This document shows positions 15,565 through 23,918 of a stretch of 41,449 nucleotides of DNA, in pieces (positions within the stretch are counted from its first letter, which is position 1; each line of letters starts with the position of its first letter). Location: assembly GCA_003244205.1 (NCBI GenBank), contig QHBW01000019.1, forward strand, positions 128,582-170,030. Reading direction: 5' to 3'. The notes beneath the pieces were generated by a model that saw nothing but the letters and a program-made list of their open reading frames with translations, was not told where the DNA came from and made no database searches. Source of the DNA: Solirubrobacterales bacterium. Its GTDB lineage: Bacteria; Actinomycetota; Thermoleophilia; Solirubrobacterales; Solirubrobacteraceae. The position numbers and the translations under genes are program-made.

Positions 15565-18003
15565 GTGTTTCCGATCGTGCTCGGCGCGCTTTCGCTCGGA
15601 TGCGGACTGGCGCTAGAGGCCGCCGCGGGGGTGAGCCTGCCAGCTGCTCTTCGCCTCGTGCTGGGGCTCTGCGTGGTCATCGTGGTCGGACAGCTCGCGG
15701 GGGCCTCCTGGGCGACGGCGGTGCTCGCCGCGCCGCTCGTTGCGGTGATCGCCGCTGGGGGGCTCGTGTGGTCGCGGGGGCACGGGCTCTGGCCGCCCGA
15801 CCGCGGAGCGGCGATCGCTGCCGTGGGCGTTTTCGCCATCTTTGCTGCCCCGATCGTGCTATCCGGCGAGGCGACGTTCGCGGGCTACATCAAGCTCGAC
15901 GATACCTCGACGTGGCTGGCGATCACAGACCGGCTGACGAGCCACGGCCGGGATCTCAGCGGATTGGTGCCCTCCACCTACCAGTTGACGCTGCTCGACT
16001 ATGTCTACCAGTCGAGCTATCCCGAGGGCTGGGCGATCCCGCTCAGCGTCGGCCACGCCCTCACCGGCGAGGACTCGGCGTGGCTCTTCTCGCCGCTGAT
16101 GGCGATCTTTGCGGCCGCCAGCGCGCTCGCCTTCTACGAGCTGCTGCGGGCGGTCGTGCGCAGCGATGCCCTGCGCAGCGCTGCGGCGCTCGTTGCCGCG
16201 TCGTCGACGCTGCTGTTCGGCTACGCGATGTGGGGCGGGATCAAGGAGCTGGCTGCTGCCTTCGCGATCGCCGCGGTGGCCGCCGCTGGGATGCGCTTCG
16301 CCCACGAGGGGCGAAGGGTGCGCGGCGTGCTCCCGTTTGCCTTCGCGCTGGCGGCGCTGGGGGACATCCTCAACGTCGGATCTGCCCCCTGGATGCTGCC
16401 CGCGCTCGGGCTGCTGCTCGCGGCCGCGCTTGTGTCCTGGCTGGAGCGCAAGCCGTGGCCGCGGCTGATCCTGCGCGCCGCCGCGCTGGGGATCGCCGCC
16501 GCGGTCCTGGCGCTGCCCGCGATCGTGCTCGCCGGGACCTTCGTGCGGGGGGTCACGCCGCTCTACAGCGGAGCGCCATCGCACACCGACATCGGCAACC
16601 TCCTGCATCCGCTCAGCGGGTTCCAGATGGCGGGAGTGTGGTTGAACGGCGACTTCCGTCGCTGGCCCGCCGCCCACGCTCTCAACACGGCGCTGATCGC
16701 GGTCGTGGTCGCGGCGGCGGTCGCTGGGCTCGGCTGGGCGCTGTGGCGGCGCGGCTGGGGGGTGGTGCTGTATGGCGCGGTGGCCCTGGGCGGCGCCGCG
16801 TACCTGGCCCTGACGTCGGGACCGTGGCTGATCGGCAAGGCGCTCGCGGCCGGCTCGCCGGCGATCCCGTTGGCGGCGATGCTCGCAGCGGCGCTCGTCT
16901 ACGAGCGCTGGCAGCGCTTCCCCGGGCTCGCCCTCGCGCTGCTGATCGCCGGCGCGGTGCTCGCCTCCGACGTGCTCGCCTACCGCGATGTCTACCTGGC
17001 GCCACGGGCACGCCTGGCGGAGCTCCAGCACGTCGGCGGGCTGGTGGCAGGCAAAGGACCGACCCTGCTGACCGAGGTGGAGGTCTACGGCAGCCGTCAC
17101 CTCTTGCGTGCCGGAGACCCCGTGGGGGCATCGGACCTGCGTCCCTTCGTCGTGCCGCTGCGCGACGGCTCCGCGCTGGTCAAGGACGGTTACGCCGATC
17201 TCGACGCCTTCCAGCTCGCGGCCGTGACGGGCTATCGCTCGATCGTCCTGCGCCGCTCGCCGACGGAGAGCCGGCCTCCGGGCTACTACTCGCTGGCCTG
17301 GCGCGGGCACTACTACGAGCTCTGGCGACGGCTTGCGACCAACGCCCGCGTCATCTCGCACCTCGGCCTGGGGGATGTCGCCGCCCACCCGTTCTGCGGC
17401 TATGTGGAGTTCAGTCCCACCACCTACCGGGTGCCGTGCTCGACCCAGGCCGCGTCGGTGCCGTCGTGCGCGCGCGTGCACGCGCTCGCCAGTCTCGCCA
17501 GCCGCACGCGTGCTCAGCTCGTGGCCGAGCCCCGGCCGCTGTCGGTCGTGGCGCCGCCGAGCGCTTGGAGCCAGCCGCCGGGGTGGACGTTTGACCTCAC
17601 TGGCGAGCTCGCCTACCCCCAGCAGCCCGGCGTGGCAGCGACCGCGATGACCGTGCCAGCCGCGGGTCGCTACGAGCTGTGGCTGGGAGGATCATTCACG
17701 CGGGCGGTCGCGGTTGCCGTGGACGGCCTGCAGGTCGGGACGGTGGCGATGGAGCTTGCCAACCGCGGCCAGTACCTGCGGCTCGGTGCTGTCACGTTGG
17801 CCGCGGGTGCCCACGCCGTCACGGTGCAGGTCAGCGGCGCCGGGCCGGGACCCGGGACTGGCGCGGGGGTGCCGGAGATGCTCGGACCCGTGATCCTGAC
17901 CACTTCGAGCGACACCAACGCTCCGCTGCTGTCCGTGGCGGCCGCCCAGGCGGGCTCGCTGTGCGGTCGTAGCCTCGACTGGATCGAGGTGGTGGCGCCG
18001 TGA
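15565..18003 (+). CDS. Large polytopic membrane protein, probable GT-C glycosyltransferase
   Basis: 812 residues. About a dozen hydrophobic helices cover residues 1-470; a soluble part of ~340 residues follows, ending in a beta-rich domain (FDLTGELAYPQQPG, AGRYELWLGGSFTRAVAVAV, LAAGAHAVTVQVSG) that resembles a carbohydrate-binding sandwich. The first large external loop contains YIKLDDTSTWLAITDRL, with an acidic pair where GT-C enzymes keep their catalytic Asp. Family knowledge: GT-C enzymes use lipid-linked sugars to build cell-wall or surface glycans. This would be an actinobacterial member of unknown specificity. The GTG at 15565 is the first standard start in frame; the frame is open up to 15529. 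It is convergent with the next gene (10-bp gap). Confidence 0.6.
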   Translation: MFPIVLGALSLGCGLALEAAAGVSLPAALRLVLGLCVVIVVGQLAGASWATAVLAAPLVAVIAAGGLVWSRGHGLWPPDRGAAIAAVGVFAIFAAPIVLSGEATFAGYIKLDDTSTWLAITDRLTSHGRDLSGLVPSTYQLTLLDYVYQSSYPEGWAIPLSVGHALTGEDSAWLFSPLMAIFAAASALAFYELLRAVVRSDALRSAAALVAASSTLLFGYAMWGGIKELAAAFAIAAVAAAGMRFAHEGRRVRGVLPFAFALAALGDILNVGSAPWMLPALGLLLAAALVSWLERKPWPRLILRAAALGIAAAVLALPAIVLAGTFVRGVTPLYSGAPSHTDIGNLLHPLSGFQMAGVWLNGDFRRWPAAHALNTALIAVVVAAAVAGLGWALWRRGWGVVLYGAVALGGAAYLALTSGPWLIGKALAAGSPAIPLAAMLAAALVYERWQRFPGLALALLIAGAVLASDVLAYRDVYLAPRARLAELQHVGGLVAGKGPTLLTEVEVYGSRHLLRAGDPVGASDLRPFVVPLRDGSALVKDGYADLDAFQLAAVTGYRSIVLRRSPTESRPPGYYSLAWRGHYYELWRRLATNARVISHLGLGDVAAHPFCGYVEFSPTTYRVPCSTQAASVPSCARVHALASLASRTRAQLVAEPRPLSVVAPPSAWSQPPGWTFDLTGELAYPQQPGVAATAMTVPAAGRYELWLGGSFTRAVAVAVDGLQVGTVAMELANRGQYLRLGAVTLAAGAHAVTVQVSGAGPGPGTGAGVPEMLGPVILTTSSDTNAPLLSVAAAQAGSLCGRSLDWIEVVAP

Positions 18004-18013
18004 TGGCGTGCTG

Positions 18014-19126
18014 TCAGGTGACGAGCTCGAGGCGCGGGTTGGGCCGGTAGGCACGCCCGGCCTTGGCACAGGGCTGTCCGTCGAGCAGCACGACGTCTGC
18101 GGTGAAGTCGTTGGCGCCGTGCAGCAGCGCCGAGCCGACGCCGTAGGCGTCGACCGGAACGCCGTCGGATTCGAACGCACGGATGCGGTCGGCGTCAAAG
18201 CCGCCGGAGACGACGATGCTCACGCGCTCGTGGCCGGCGGCGTCGAGCGCGGCGCGCACCTTGCGCACGAGCACGGGGTTGACGCCGGTGGGAGGGAAGC
18301 CGCCGAGGTCACCCCAGAGGGCACGGTCCACCAGCGTGTCAGACGTATCGAGGCGCACGCCCCAGAGGTCCTCGCCGAGCGCGTCGGCGACGGCGACGGC
18401 AGTGGCCACGGAGTCGTTGTCGAAGTCGACCAGCACCGTGACGTTCATTTCGCTGGCGTAACGGGCGCAGAACGCCCTGGCTGCGGCGACTGTGTCACCC
18501 CCGAAGGCAGCGATCAGACCGTGGGGAACGGTGCCCACGCCGCGACCGCCCCACCAGGAGGCCTGGGCGTCGGTGGACACGCCGATCACCCCCGCGACAT
18601 GTGCCGCCCAGCCGTCGCCCGTCTGCACGAGCCAGTGGTCGTGGCGAGCGGGGAAGAACAGGATCGGCTTGTCGCCAGCGGCCTGGACGACCTCGCGGAC
18701 GTTGCGCATCACACGGCTGCGGCGCGCCATGCAGCCGAGGTAGACGGTCTCGAGGTGGGCGAAGAGCGCGTAGTCGCCCTCGATCGTCATCACGGTCTCC
18801 CGCGGGGCGATCGGATCGCCCTCGTAGAGGGCGTGGACACGCAGCAGCGGCCAGCCGTCCTCCCAGTGCTCGGCCCCGCGCCGGCCCGAGCACCGCTTCA
18901 GGACAGCGATTGCCTCGTCGATTCCTCCCAGCAGCGATTCCTCGCGCTGGAAGACCTGCATCGTGACCAGCGCCGGCTCGGAGCGCTCGTCGAGCAGCTG
19001 CTTGGTGAAGGTGAAGTAGGCGTCCGAGTAGTAGCCGGAGCGCACGGCCTCGATCGGCAGGCGAAAGATGTCGGGATCGAGACGCGCGCGCGGGGCATCG
19101 TTCGTGGCGGCGGGCGGGGTGGGCAT
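18014..19126 (-). CDS. pncB: Nicotinate phosphoribosyltransferase
   Basis: 370 residues, intact. LDPDIFRLPIEAVRSGYYSD gives the N-terminal Tyr-Tyr/Ser-Asp motif, followed by FFPARHDHWLVQ. GVSTDAQASWWGGRGVGTVPHGL holds the phosphoribosyltransferase core, and VLVDFDNDSVATA, VRLDTSD and IVVSGGFDADRI complete the barrel. The enzyme joins nicotinate and PRPP to make nicotinate mononucleotide for NAD salvage in the cytosol. It belongs to the shorter, actinobacterial or archaeal-like group rather than the Escherichia coli PncB length. The ATG at 19126 is used; a GTG at 19147 is possible. There is no clear ribosome-binding site; a CAGACT box 7 nt upstream hints at a leaderless transcript. No NAD pathway neighbour is present. 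Confidence 0.88.
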   Translation of the reverse strand: MPTPPAATNDAPRARLDPDIFRLPIEAVRSGYYSDAYFTFTKQLLDERSEPALVTMQVFQREESLLGGIDEAIAVLKRCSGRRGAEHWEDGWPLLRVHALYEGDPIAPRETVMTIEGDYALFAHLETVYLGCMARRSRVMRNVREVVQAAGDKPILFFPARHDHWLVQTGDGWAAHVAGVIGVSTDAQASWWGGRGVGTVPHGLIAAFGGDTVAAARAFCARYASEMNVTVLVDFDNDSVATAVAVADALGEDLWGVRLDTSDTLVDRALWGDLGGFPPTGVNPVLVRKVRAALDAAGHERVSIVVSGGFDADRIRAFESDGVPVDAYGVGSALLHGANDFTADVVLLDGQPCAKAGRAYRPNPRLELVT

Positions 19127-19217
19127 GCGCGAGAGTCTGCCGGCCACGGCGAGCAGCCGTCGTAGCCGCGTGTCGCTCGCGCCCGCCTCGCCCCCGCCCG
19201 CCGTCGGCGAACGCGCG

Positions 19218-19385
19218 CTAGTAGCGTCTGCCGAAGCGCCTGCCGAGGCCGTATCCGCCAGTCGGGGCGGCGCTCAGCAGCACCAGAATTGCGGCGATCA
19301 CAGCCACGATGTACGGCAGCCCGAGAGCCGCCGCGATGAAGTAGACGATGGCAGCGAAAATCACCGCGATCAGTACGCCAATCAT
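19218..19385 (-). CDS. Small two-helix membrane protein, stress-type promoter
   Basis: 55 residues: MIGVLIAVIFAAIVYFIAAA, LGLPYIVAVIAAILVLLSAA, ending PTGGYGLGRRFGRRY. Two hydrophobic helices are separated by a Gly-Pro turn, with a basic Gly/Arg tail that should face the cytosol. The start is decided by an excellent GGAGGAAGAGG just before the ATG; the frame extends upstream without merit. A SigB/SigF-like promoter (GTTTGC, 14 nt, GGGTAC) sits at 19420-19445, so the gene is probably induced in stationary phase or stress. Many small membrane proteins of this kind are stress-induced; no exact function is known. Confidence 0.75.
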   Translation of the reverse strand: MIGVLIAVIFAAIVYFIAAALGLPYIVAVIAAILVLLSAAPTGGYGLGRRFGRRY

Positions 19386-19419
19386 TCCCTCTTCCTCCTT
19401 GCCGGGGGCGCTGATGTAA

Positions 19420-19445
19420 GTACCCGGCGGGGGGCAGAGGCAAAC
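19420..19445 (-). promoter_or_regulatory. SigB/SigF-like promoter of the small membrane protein
   Basis: Minus strand: GTTTGC at 19445-19440, 14-nt spacer, GGGTAC at 19425-19420. This closely resembles the SigB consensus GTTTAA-N12-15-GGGTAT. The leader to the ATG at 19385 would be about 30 nt. Confidence 0.6.
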
Positions 19446-19497
19446 GGCTGGTGCGGCGGCATGAACCGGGGCGACCGTCAATTACGCCATCAGTCAG

Positions 19498-21400
19498 CTA
19501 CGGATTGAGGATCGTGACCCCCAGGGCGTGGGTCGCCGAGCCGAGGTAGGCGTAGAAGGGATCTGCAGGGATGCTCAGGCGGAATGGGTAGGTGTAGATC
19601 GAGCCGACCTGGTAGTGGAAGGCGTAGGTGAAGCGCCAGCGTCCACTGGGATCGGTGTGGAGGTCGCGAGAGACGGGGACGAGCTGACCGCGGTCGACGC
19701 CTTCGAGCTGGATGCTTTTGCCACCGGGTGGGATGTAGCCGCCGAGCAGACGGCCGGAGAAGGTGATGGGTTGCCCGATGTGGGCGACGCCGCGGTTGGT
19801 GTGGAAGGTGCTGTAGGCGGGGACGCGGAGGTCGATGTCGGCGAAGGCGGGGTTTGAGCGCGTCGCTGCCGGGATAGGCGAGGCGCAGAATGCGCGAGGG
19901 CCCGGGCGAAACGCGATAGCGCAGCTGCCCCGCCGCGTCAGTGGTGGCACTTGCGACAGAGCTGAAGGTGGAGCGGCCGCGAACCCGCTGAGAGATGAGC
20001 AAGGCGGCTTGTGCGAGCGGGTGACCGGCGGCGTCGCTGAGGGAGGCGTAGATGGTCGTGGGGCGCCGGAATCCGACGCGCTGGATGCTGCGGCCTGGTA
20101 TGGCGCGGACGCTGCACGCGTGCGGACGATGACGGTGTGGAGCTGCGCGGTGACAGTTGGTCCGGAAGGGGCGGACGCTGGCGACGAGTGTGCTTGGGGG
20201 ACGCTGGTCGTAGCGCAGGATGACCGGGGCGGACTGGCCGCCGCCCGGAGTGTCGTTGATGTTGCCGGCGGCGTCCTCGAGCGCAACCGTGAGGCGATAA
20301 ACGCCGCCACCAGCCCAAGGGGTGATCGTGGCTTGCTGGACGTCGCTTCCATCGGCGGTTTGGTCGCGGCACTGGCCGGAGTCCACCCGGCAGACGTGGA
20401 TGACGGCGTGGGTGATCGGTGCGACCTGGCCGCTGGGATTGGTCCAGGTCAGGTTGCGGTTGGGCGCCGGAGAGTATGCGGATCCGGGCGAGTCGAGTGT
20501 GACGTTGAGCGGCGCGGTGGGCGGGTTTGAGTCGACCAGGTAGTTGGGGTCGTCGTACAGGGTGGCGGTGATCCCAGGGGCGGTCGTTGCGTTGATGGTG
20601 AGGTGGTGGCTGCCGTCGGTGGCTCCGTTGAGCGGCGTGCTGAGCGTGGCATCGGGACAGACACGCAGCTGCGTGTAGTCGCAGGACGGGTTTACCGGGG
20701 TCGCCACGCCGTCGAGGGTCGCGGTGACGTTGCCGATCCCTTCCGCGCCGTTGCCGATGGCGCCGCCGAGAATGTCCGTGGCGTGGTGCCAGATGCCTTG
20801 GGTCCAGACCGGCCCTGCCTTGGAGGCGATCGCAGGCGGGTTCTCATCCTCGATCACGAGCGTCGCGTCGTCGATGTGTAGCGAGGGCCCTGGGCTGCTT
20901 GGACACCCCGACCACCGTGCGCAGTACAGGATGACGTGGAACTCGAGCAGCGAGCTGGGTGTCACGTGGATCTGGTCGGCGGAACACGCAATTTGGCTAT
21001 AGCCGCAGACGAAGAGCCGCTCGAACTGCGATGCGGTGTTCACGCCGTCGACGATGAACTGCGAGCCGTCGCTCCCGTCACCGACGCTGGTGTCGGCATT
21101 GAGCGTTAGGTAGAGAAAGCTCGTTCCCACCGGGGCGCTGACCTCATAGCCGCCGAATGTCTGAGCGGCGTATGGTCCCACCACGCCGGCGAATAGGACT
21201 CCAGGGGATCCGGGGCAGAAGCTCTCAAACTGCGTCGGGGCGTTGCCGATGGGCGCGAACGCGTTGTTGGCGTTCTGCCCGCATTCATGCACGGTGACTG
21301 TGTGCGCCGCCCAGGCGCCGCTCGGAGCGCTCAGCGCCAATGTCACAGTGGCGAGAACGACAGCGCGCCGCAAGCCGTTTAGCGTTCCAGAGAGACACAT
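19498..21400 (-). pseudogene. Secreted Ig/lectin-like surface protein with one frameshift
   Basis: Starts MCLSGTLNGLRRAVVLATVT, then LALSAPSGAWAAHTVTVHEC: a signal peptide cut after AWA. The following cysteine-rich region (ECGQNANNAFAPI, ESFCPGSPG, FVCGYSQIACS, LYCARWSGCPSSPG) resembles lectin-like N-terminal domains common in Thermoleophilia. Then come Ig-like segments (SNPPTAPLNVTLDSPGS, RLTVALEDAAGNIND) and a carboxypeptidase-regulatory-like piece. The frame changes inside GGGG at 19849-19852 (CCCC on the coding strand): dropping one C restores AFADIDLRVPAYSTFHTNRG and a normal end at 19498. As written it stops at 19490 with an Arg/Pro-rich shadow tail. It starts 3 bp after the collagen-like gene's stop, so both share an operon. 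Confidence 0.72.
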
Positions 21401-21403
21401 GAG

Positions 21404-21859
21404 CTATGAGGCGGGGACGCAGAGGACGTAGACGCCGCCGGCGCTGATGGTGCCGTTGGGATTCTGTGCTTCGCCTTCCCAGGCCGTGGCGGGGCCCACG
21501 CCACGCTGGGTGGGGCTGTCGTCGACGACCGGCCCCGACGCCGCCGCGCCGCCGCCCGTGGCAAGCTCGCCGGGCAGGCAGGAGACGGTGCCGCGCAGAT
21601 CGCCAGGGACAACACCGGGGGCAGTCATAGAGCCGGTGCGCACGATCGCGGGACCAACGGTGCCCTTGGGCCCGGCTGGGCCCCGTGGTCCGCGAGGTCC
21701 GCGGGGTCCGCGGGGTCCGCGGGGTCCACGGAGCGTGTGGTGGCTCGCCGTGGTGAGGTCGGTCGCGAGTTGGGCGGCTTGGCTAGGTCCGCCGAGCGCG
21801 ACAAAGAGCGCGATCAGCGCGATGATCGTGGCGGGAGATGGCTTGGAGATGCGGGGCAT
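21404..21859 (-). CDS. Collagen-like secreted or anchored protein
   Basis: 151 residues. MPRISKPSPATIIALIALFV then ALGGPSQAA is an N-terminal membrane anchor or signal of the type repeatedly found in Thermoleophilia collagen-like proteins. Next comes a short linker and seven collagen triplets (five GPR, then GPA and GPK; residues ~46-66). A C-terminal domain of ~85 residues holds two cysteines (SCLPGELATGGGAAASG and YVLCVPAS). Family knowledge: Gly-Pro-X repeats form triple helices and the C-terminal domain often trimerises them. The ATG at 21859 has AAAGGAG about 10 nt upstream. The gene lies 97 bp after the sigma-factor gene and 3 bp before the secreted Ig-like gene. Confidence 0.8.
   Translation of the reverse strand: MPRISKPSPATIIALIALFVALGGPSQAAQLATDLTTASHHTLRGPRGPRGPRGPRGPRGPAGPKGTVGPAIVRTGSMTAPGVVPGDLRGTVSCLPGELATGGGAAASGPVVDDSPTQRGVGPATAWEGEAQNPNGTISAGGVYVLCVPAS
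21687..21731. repeat. Five tandem 9-bp units coding Gly-Pro-Arg triplets
   Basis: GGTCCGCGG repeated five times with single changes in the first (GGTCCGCGA) and last (GGTCCACGG) unit. It lies inside the collagen-like gene and codes its GPR run. Unit number could change by slippage without breaking the frame. Confidence 0.9.
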
Positions 21860-21955
21860 GGTGTGGGTTCTCCTTTGGAGTTCGTGCGCTGGGGCGTATT
21901 TGCCAGTGGTCAGGCCCCTCTGGGCATGCCTGCGACGGCCGCGGATGCTCATCGC

Positions 21956-23464
21956 TCAGTGACCCCCCAAGGTGAGACCGCCGCCGGGAGCGCCGCTACC
22001 GGCACTCGACGTGCCACCGCCGCTCAGCCCGCCGCCACTCGACGCGACGGATGACGCTGGCGCGGCTGACACCACCTGGTGTGTGCTACTCCCTGAGCTC
22101 GCCGACGCGCGTTGGGCGCGAGCAACTACGCTGGCACTCGCAGAGAGGGCGTGGCGGCGGAGCGTCTGCTGCGGTGCCTGTCGATGCGTGAGATGACGCT
22201 GGGGTCGAGCTCTCCGGCCTACTTTGCCTGCTGGACCGCCAGAGGCGTGAGCAGCGGACAACGGGGCGGCGGCGGGGGTCTGGAACGATGAGGAACGCAA
22301 GCCCGCTGCAGCCACCCTTGGAAGACGGGGTTGGGAGGCTGCGAGAGCGCCGGCGACCGCCGAGCCCGTGCCAATGATCGCGGCGCTCGACAGCACAGCG
22401 ATCTTGCCGCCAGGGACAATCCCAGCGAGCTTCGAGCCGAGTCCGCCGCCACCCTTCATTCCCATGCCCAGGGATCCGTTTGCTCCGCTGCCGCTGGTTG
22501 CTCCCTGCGATGAGGCAGCGACACCGGTGACACCCCCCGGGAGGTGGGCGCCGCGCTCGATCAGGCCGGGGAGCACGAGCACCACCGCGAGCTGCCGATC
22601 ACTGAGGCGATAGAGATCGGCGGCGCGTTGACACGCCGCGCACGCCCGAAGATGTCGGCTCTCCCGCGTCCGCGCGCGGCCACGCAGCTTGCCGTCGAGA
22701 TAGAGGTGAAGGTCTCGTCGGTGTCGCGCCGGCAACCGATCGGCGTCGGCGTGATCGACATACCTCCTCACAAGCCAGCGGGCGTTGGTGAGGTGTTCGC
22801 GGACGTCCTCAGAGCGCCAACCTGTGGCACGGACGATCTCGTGGGGCTCGTGGCCCTCGAGCGTCAGCCGAAGCACGCGCTGCTCCGGACTCGTGAGGGT
22901 TGCCATCGCGCCGACGACGGCGGCGCGGGTCAGTACGTCGTCATAGCGGTTGCGCGTGCCGGCGGCGAGCCGCTGGACTGCTTGGCCGGCCTCGGCGGCC
23001 AGCCCCTCGCGCTCCCGAAGCGACGGTGTCGCGGCGAAGTCAACGCTGAACGCCCGTACGAATGCCACGGTCTCGCGCGAGCTCGGCGTTGGCGGACGGC
23101 GAGCTGATGACTTGACGCGGTGACGACCGAACTGGAAGCGAATGGCATCCAGCGCCGCGAGACGGATCGCCCGCTCGACCCACGCCTTGCGCAGCCCGGG
23201 GTCCTGGGGGAGATGTTCAAAGCGCAGCCAAAGGCGCTCCATCGCCCTGCTTAGGACGTCGCCGGGGTCGACCTGCCCGGCATCCGGCCCGACGAGCTCG
23301 ACGGTCATCCTGCGCGCCATCCAATCGACGAGCAGGTGGCGGTGCGCATCGACAAACTGCTGGAAGGCGACGTCGGGGTGCGGCGGCCGTCGCAGTGGCG
23401 CTTCGTGCTTGGCGGACAGCAGCCGGTCCACCGTCTGCCCCTCGGCTCGCGATCTACCAGCCAT
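21956..23464 (-). CDS. Sigma-70 family (ECF-like) factor fused to an anti-sigma-like and membrane tail
   Basis: 502 residues. Region sigma-2 is near residues 40-120 (VAFQQFVDAHRHLLVDWMAR, GDVLSRAMERLWLRFEHLP, AIRLAALDAIRFQFGRHR). Sigma-4 lies near 200-255 (AMATLTSPEQRVLRLTLEGH, EPHEIVRATGWRSEDVREHL). Then come a zinc-finger-like LYLDGKLRG and HLRACAACQRAADLYRL (H-x3-C-x2-C, as in ZAS anti-sigma domains), a Gly/Ser linker, one helix (KIAVLSSAAIIGTGSAVAGA) and ~130 Ser/Ala/Gly-rich residues. If the helix spans the membrane, the factor is tethered and its tail is outside. The ATG at 23464 was chosen (GAGG ~10 nt upstream); a GTG at 23482 is possible. Downstream on the same strand are the collagen-like and Ig-like genes, likely targets or partners. 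Confidence 0.72.
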   Translation of the reverse strand: MAGRSRAEGQTVDRLLSAKHEAPLRRPPHPDVAFQQFVDAHRHLLVDWMARRMTVELVGPDAGQVDPGDVLSRAMERLWLRFEHLPQDPGLRKAWVERAIRLAALDAIRFQFGRHRVKSSARRPPTPSSRETVAFVRAFSVDFAATPSLREREGLAAEAGQAVQRLAAGTRNRYDDVLTRAAVVGAMATLTSPEQRVLRLTLEGHEPHEIVRATGWRSEDVREHLTNARWLVRRYVDHADADRLPARHRRDLHLYLDGKLRGRARTRESRHLRACAACQRAADLYRLSDRQLAVVLVLPGLIERGAHLPGGVTGVAASSQGATSGSGANGSLGMGMKGGGGLGSKLAGIVPGGKIAVLSSAAIIGTGSAVAGALAASQPRLPRVAAAGLRSSSFQTPAAAPLSAAHASGGPAGKVGRRARPQRHLTHRQAPQQTLRRHALSASASVVARAQRASASSGSSTHQVVSAAPASSVASSGGGLSGGGTSSAGSGAPGGGLTLGGH

Positions 23465-23566
23465 CGCCGCCGACGACCTCACGAGAATGGGATGCCGGCG
23501 GGAACGGGCATGTCACGCGACTCGTCACGAGCGCTCGAGGCGCCGGACGTGTTAGCCAGCCTGGCG

Positions 23567-23586
23567 CGTTGGCGTCATCGCCAACG
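23567..23586. promoter_or_regulatory. Perfect 8-bp inverted repeat upstream of the sigma-factor gene
   Basis: CGTTGGCG, loop TCAT, CGCCAACG. It lies about 100 bp upstream of the sigma start and could be an operator or an RNA hairpin. No regulator of it is known from the sequence. Confidence 0.4.
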
Positions 23587-23759
23587 TTCTTCCCTACCCC
23601 CCTGTGCACGTTGCTCACTGCTCCCTACTTCGCGTTTTCCCCTGCGCGGACGATCTTGGCCGGAAGCTAGCGCCAATATCCTCGGAGTCACCGTGGAGAT
23701 GCGCTCAAAGGTGCGCAAAAAGCGCCTCATTTCTCTCGGTGGGCCGCAGCCCGCGCACC

Positions 23760-23918
23760 TCAGCGGCGCAGGATCACGAATGCGGCCGCGATCAGGAAGG
23801 CGATCTGTCCAAACGCGAGCGCGGTCCCGAGATTGATCGCGCCAAGCGCCTCGGCGAGCAGCGTTGCCGCGATGAACGCGCCGACCATGATCGCTAGGTC
23901 CCTAAGCGCGCTCCTCAC
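23760..23918 (-). CDS. Small membrane protein coupled to meaB
   Basis: 52 residues: VRSALRDLAIMVGAFIAATL, LAEALGAINLGTALAFGQIA, FLIAAAFVILRR. Two hydrophobic helices flank a short polar turn. The GTG overlaps the meaB stop by 4 nt (GTGA), which argues strongly for real translation. Similar short membrane proteins occur next to various genes in actinobacteria; no function is known. It is too short to be found by most gene callers that use a 60-residue limit. Confidence 0.65.
   Translation of the reverse strand: MRSALRDLAIMVGAFIAATLLAEALGAINLGTALAFGQIAFLIAAAFVILRR

Noticed and set aside
15859..17481. 540-residue open frame on the minus strand
   Set aside because: Antisense to the large membrane protein; Arg/Gln/Gly-rich with no family pattern.
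21687..21731. Tandem repeat considered as CRISPR
   Set aside because: Units are 9 bp, adjoining, without spacers, and code for Gly-Pro-Arg triplets.
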